DNA of 27,262 nucleotides, taken from the NCBI GenBank assembly GCA_016929775.1, contig JAFGIE010000003.1, forward strand, positions 1-27,262, read 5' to 3'. The DNA is from Anaerolineae bacterium. GTDB lineage: Bacteria > Chloroflexota > Anaerolineae > JAFGEY01. Below the pieces are notes generated by a model. It saw nothing but the letters and a program-made list of their open reading frames with translations, had not been told where the DNA came from and made no database searches. Each line of letters opens with the position of its first letter. Position 1 is the stretch's first letter. Below are positions 24,493 to 27,262 of the stretch, in pieces. Made by a program: the position numbers and the translations under genes.

Positions 24493-24720
24493 CTACGGCG
24501 CGGCGCCCGTCGCGAGCGCGCCGTCTGTCCGCAGGGCGTCCCCGTGAGCGTCGGGCGGCGTGCCGGGAGCTGCATCTGTTGAGCTGCCGGCAGAAGGCAA
24601 GGGTTCTTGGCTGCTCGGGCCCACCTGGATGGTCAGCCCGATCGAGCTGTAGGCGAGCAGAGCGAGCAAGAGCAGCGCGATCGCTAGGCTAGATGAAGCA
24701 CCGGTCAACTGTCTTTCCAA
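24493..24720 (-). CDS. Probable small single-helix membrane protein
   Basis: A 75-residue frame starting at TTG 24720 with GAGAGG 9 nt upstream (24735-24730) and a promoter CTGACA-N17-TATTAT (24791-24763) about 36 nt before the start. Residues about 9-33 form one strongly hydrophobic helix (SSLAIALLLLALLAYSSIGL), with a charged N-terminus (LERQL) and a Ser/Pro/Ala-rich tail. I do not recognise a family. It could be a small membrane regulator or a chance frame, but promoter, ribosome site and helix all agree. A longer frame reaching 25017 crosses the promoter and is rejected. Confidence 0.5.
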   Translation of the reverse strand: MERQLTGASSSLAIALLLLALLAYSSIGLTIQVGPSSQEPLPSAGSSTDAAPGTPPDAHGDALRTDGALATGAAP

Positions 24721-24738
24721 CGTCGAGAACCTCTCGTG

Positions 24739-24767
24739 TTGAGCACAATCCAAACTGCAGGTATAAT
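24739..24767 (+). promoter_or_regulatory. Plus-strand half of a bidirectional promoter (acetyltransferase gene)
   Basis: TTGAGC (24739-24744), 17 nt, TATAAT (24762-24767). It drives the acetyltransferase gene with a leader of about 145 nt. The -10 box overlaps that of the opposing promoter. Confidence 0.75.
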
Positions 24768-24791
24768 AGCACACGTTCGCGGGGCTGTCAG
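24763..24791 (-). promoter_or_regulatory. Minus-strand half of the bidirectional promoter (small membrane protein)
   Basis: On the minus strand CTGACA (24791-24786), 17 nt, TATTAT (24768-24763). The two opposing -10 boxes share the symmetric TATAATA, so polymerase can load in only one direction at a time. Confidence 0.6.
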
Positions 24792-24919
24792 AGACTTTAG
24801 TCGCATGCGCTGGCTGTGCGTCTGCCCCCCTTTGAGGCAGCACGCCGTGCGCCGCCGCGCAGGTCTGCTGTGTGCGCAACCGCCCTGGGGGTAAGGGAGA
24901 GCGAGGTAACGCTGTCCGT

Positions 24920-25816
24920 ATGGAGAGGGGCCAGGTGGAGTTCCGGGCTTTCAATGGCACGTTGCGCGATGCACAGGGACTGATCGAGGTCGACGGTGAG
25001 ACGTTTGGCGATTGCACCTATGCGGCGCAGACGATCGTCAACCTGCTCGCCGATCCCGTGCGTTGGGTGGGCGTGGCGGTCGAGGACGCCCTGGTCGTCG
25101 GATTCGTGTCCTGTTTTCGCACGCAGAGCCTCCGTGCGGACCGGTGGGAGGTCGACGAGCTCGCCGTGCGACCGGCGTACCAGGGAAGGGGGATCGGGAC
25201 GCGCCTCGTCGCATACGCCGTCGCGCAGGGCACGGCGCACTGTGCAGCGACCGCTGCGCGCGCCGTGATCGCGGTCGCCAATCGAGCCTCAGAGCGTGCC
25301 TTTGCCAGGAGCGGCTTCCACCCGACGGCAGAAGTGGACCTCGTGCTCTACGAGGTCTCCGGACGTGTGCCTCGGCCCATCCTCCCTGGCGCTCCTGCGG
25401 TGCGCGTTGCCAACGTGAGCGATGCGCCCGCGCTCGCCGCGTTGAGCGGACGACCGCCGGAGCGGGCGGCTGCCCTGCTCAGCCACCACGACAACGTCTA
25501 CTTGGTCGCTCGCAAAGAGGAGCGAACGCTGGGTTATGCCGAGCTGGTCTATGTCCGGACGCTGCAGTACCAGGGGTTCTGGATCGAGTCGTTGGCGACC
25601 GTTCGCAGCGCAGGTCGTGCGCTGCGTGCCCTGGTGGCTGCGGCGATCGAGGAGGCGAAGCGTCGACCCGAGGCGGATGTCGTGGGACACTTGGTCCCGC
25701 GCGATGACGGAGCGCGCTACCGTGCGTGCGTGAGCGAAGGGTTCGCGCTCGTCGAGCACTATGTGGTCCACGAGCGCGCGCTGCACGAGGACCAGGCGGC
25801 GCTCGGCGCGAGGTGA
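24920..25816 (+). CDS. GNAT-family N-acetyltransferase, probably with a second degenerate domain
   Basis: A 298-residue protein. The first GNAT domain (about 7-147) contains the acetyl-CoA loop QGRGIGTRL (88-96) after VDELAVRPAY, and NRASERAFARSGF (121-133) as the usual N-x-x-x-x-x-x-x-x-x-x-G-F end. Residues about 160-290 repeat the general GNAT strand order (VRVANVSDAPALAALS, GFWIESLATVRSAGRALRALV, GARYRACVSEGFALVEHYVV) without a clear Q/R-x-x-G-x-G/A loop, so this half may be inactive. Start: ATG 24920 has only a distant GAGG. GTG 24935 has GGAGAGGGG 4 nt upstream and would give 293 residues, so either is possible. The acetyl acceptor is unknown. Confidence 0.83.
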   Translation: MERGQVEFRAFNGTLRDAQGLIEVDGETFGDCTYAAQTIVNLLADPVRWVGVAVEDALVVGFVSCFRTQSLRADRWEVDELAVRPAYQGRGIGTRLVAYAVAQGTAHCAATAARAVIAVANRASERAFARSGFHPTAEVDLVLYEVSGRVPRPILPGAPAVRVANVSDAPALAALSGRPPERAAALLSHHDNVYLVARKEERTLGYAELVYVRTLQYQGFWIESLATVRSAGRALRALVAAAIEEAKRRPEADVVGHLVPRDDGARYRACVSEGFALVEHYVVHERALHEDQAALGAR

Positions 25817-25830
25817 CGTGATCGAAGCGG

Positions 25831-25848
25831 GTCCTGCAGCGGCAGGAC
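25831..25848 (+). repeat. Perfect 7-bp hairpin between acetyltransferase and metalloprotease genes
   Basis: GTCCTGC-AGCG-GCAGGAC in the 61-bp gap, with no T-tract after it. It may be a weak terminator, a processing site or an operator. TTGACG follows at 25854 but has no -10 partner before the next gene. Confidence 0.4.
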
Positions 25849-25877
25849 GATGACTTGACGGAGGCTGTTGGCGAATC

Positions 25878-27227
25878 ATGATCGCTGCACTCGAGCGGCG
25901 CGTGCGTGCGCGCTGGCGGTTGGACTGGCGGAAGCTGGGGGAGCGGCTCTGGCGGGGCCTGCGTGTGCTCGCGCTCCTCGCCGTGCTGCTGGCAACCCTG
26001 CAGACGGGCGATCCGCCTCCCGCCAAGTCCTATCATCATCGGCTCGCCGATCGTACGGGGATGCTGTCGTTCAACTTTGTCCGATGGGAGGTCGGCGCCC
26101 TGCTGCGCAAGGTGGGCGACGGGCTGGCGGCGCCGCAGGACACGCTGCGCGCGGACCAGCGGCACGCGCTGGTGATATCCTACATGGGTGCCCTGCGCCG
26201 CGCCCGGGCGTTGGAGGGCCAGATCGTCGAGGTCTACAGCGCGGGGGACGAACCGGGCGCCACAGCTGCAACGCGTGCAGAGTCGCTCGAGCGGGAGCGC
26301 GCCGAGTTGCGCGCCTGGATGGCAGCGCGCCAGGACATGGTCGAAGGGATCCTCGAGGCCGAAGTGTCGAGCGCGCTGCAGGCGGAGGGCTTTGGGTGGT
26401 CGGGGTTCGTTTGGCCCCCGGTCAAGATCCGGTTTACGCCTCTGCCTTTGCTGCTCGTCACGTCGGATCGCGCCGCGATCACGCGCGCCGGCGACGTGCA
26501 CCTCAAGGCTGGTTTGCCGATCGCCGAGCGCGAGCGCCTGGAGGGCCTGGTGGACGGGACCTTTGCCGACAAGCGCGCCTTGGTCACGCCGATCGGCGGG
26601 CTGTCGGCGTACCCGGCGATGATCCTCGAGACCGACGCCCTGGTCTGGTTGGCCGACACGTTCGCGCACGAGTGGACGCACCACTACTTGGCCTTCCATC
26701 CGCTCGGGGTCAGCTACAGCCGCAGCACCGAGATGACCAGCATCAACGAGACCACGGCAAGCATCGTCGGGCGCGAGATCGGGCGGCGCGTGATCCTCAG
26801 CGCCTACCCCGAGCTCGCCGACCAGCTGCCCGCCCTGCCTATGCCGCCGGAGACGCCGCCCATGTCGGGTGGCGAGATCGTGTGGCCCGACACGCTGCCC
26901 GCCGACCAGTTCGACTTTAGCCGCGAGATGCGCGAGACCCGCCTGACGGTGGACGATCTGCTTGCGGTAGGGCAGGTGGCAGAGGCCGAAGCATACATGG
27001 AGGAGCGGCGCCGGCTCTTTGTCGAGAACGGCTACAACATCCGCAAGCTCAACCAGGCCTACTTTGCCTTCTACGGCTCCTATGCCACCGGTCCCTCGAC
27101 GGCGAACCCGATCGGCGGGCAGCTCGAGTGGCTGCGTGCCCAGAGCGACACGCTGCGCGGTTTCGTGCGCGTGGTCTCGGCGCTGGACGAGCACCAGGAC
27201 CTGCTCGACCTGCTGCCGCCGGCATAG
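25878..27227 (+). CDS. Membrane-anchored HExxH metalloprotease-like protein
   Basis: A 449-residue protein with a short basic N-terminus and one helix at about 28-41 (LRVLALLAVLLATLQ), probably an uncleaved anchor with the rest outside. The central part has a helical, acidic and arginine-rich segment (about 100-160). The zinc motif is AHEWTHHYL (H264, E265, H268), followed by INETTASIVGREIG, where E291 or E300 could be the third ligand as in gluzincins. No closer family is recognised, and related uncharacterised proteins occur in Chloroflexota. The ATG at 25878 has GGAGG about 13 nt upstream, farther than usual, but no better start is in frame. It lies 61 bp after the acetyltransferase and may be co-transcribed. 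The peptide substrate is unknown. Confidence 0.8.
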   Translation: MIAALERRVRARWRLDWRKLGERLWRGLRVLALLAVLLATLQTGDPPPAKSYHHRLADRTGMLSFNFVRWEVGALLRKVGDGLAAPQDTLRADQRHALVISYMGALRRARALEGQIVEVYSAGDEPGATAATRAESLERERAELRAWMAARQDMVEGILEAEVSSALQAEGFGWSGFVWPPVKIRFTPLPLLLVTSDRAAITRAGDVHLKAGLPIAERERLEGLVDGTFADKRALVTPIGGLSAYPAMILETDALVWLADTFAHEWTHHYLAFHPLGVSYSRSTEMTSINETTASIVGREIGRRVILSAYPELADQLPALPMPPETPPMSGGEIVWPDTLPADQFDFSREMRETRLTVDDLLAVGQVAEAEAYMEERRRLFVENGYNIRKLNQAYFAFYGSYATGPSTANPIGGQLEWLRAQSDTLRGFVRVVSALDEHQDLLDLLPPA

Positions 27228-27262
27228 CGGTGAGCATGGGGGCATCTGTGTGCATCGAGCCG
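27228..27262. other. Window edge
   Basis: Thirty-five bases after the metalloprotease stop. They contain an ATG at 27237-27239, but the stretch is too short to tell whether a gene begins here. Confidence 0.5.

Noticed and set aside
24300..24575. N-terminal extension of the spermidine-synthase-like protein (starts at 24374 or 24575)
   Set aside because: Both starts lie upstream of or within the TTGCCC-N17-TATAAT promoter, and the added residues are Arg/Pro-rich without homology-like features.
25479..27245. 588-codon minus-strand frame opposite the metalloprotease
   Set aside because: Low-complexity Arg/Gln/His-rich translation with no motif. The plus strand carries a coherent HExxH protein.

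Overview
The window is about 27 kb of GC-rich bacterial chromosome, fully gene-dense, and most likely from a Chloroflexota bacterium (Anaerolineae-like). That assignment is an inference. It rests on a heliorhodopsin gene (a family reported mainly from monoderm lineages, including Chloroflexota), lipoproteins with Pro/Thr-rich linkers joining LysM and lamin-tail-like domains, YfhO/GT-C membrane protein arrays, and the overall GC content. There is no rRNA, tRNA, insertion sequence, CRISPR array or phage gene that I can recognise.

Region 1 (1-12469) looks like a cell-surface glycan region. A tight four-gene operon alternates two kinds of large polytopic membrane protein (A-B-A-B): a GT-C-like protein, a YfhO-like protein, then a second copy of each, joined by a 7-bp gap and two 4-bp GTGA overlaps. 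A zinc-ribbon SAM methyltransferase follows on the same strand. A convergent GT-C glycosyltransferase-like gene then shares a CTAG stop palindrome with it. A divergent promoter region leads to another polytopic protein (TTG start).

Region 2 (12470-14880) is the most interesting part. A strong promoter (-10 TATAAT), with several palindromic sites upstream, drives a Rieske [2Fe-2S] ferredoxin. 127 bp later comes a complete heliorhodopsin with the Schiff-base lysine (K244), counterion glutamate (E109) and the AKTALAWQIF helix-7 signature. A separately promoted coiled-coil/zinc-ribbon protein follows.

Region 3 (14923-21180, minus strand) reads from right to left. It holds an M19 membrane dipeptidase, tyrosyl-tRNA synthetase, then an apparent operon of a GH13 alpha-amylase lipoprotein, a uroporphyrinogen-decarboxylase-like protein that is not HemE, and a TIM-barrel glycoside-hydrolase-like protein.

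Region 4 (21256-27262) starts with a near-consensus promoter and a histidine phosphatase. Convergent to it is a two-gene minus-strand operon: a membrane-embedded spermidine-synthase-like protein followed by a LysM/lamin-tail lipoprotein. Next come a probable small membrane protein and a GNAT-type acetyltransferase read divergently from promoters whose -10 boxes overlap, and last a membrane-anchored HExxH metalloprotease.

Promoters can be read unusually clearly here. Most have TTGNNN-N17-TATAAT-like spacing, with TTGCCC, TTGCCG, TTGAGC or TTGGGC as the -35 box. Several genes start at TTG or GTG behind a good Shine-Dalgarno sequence.
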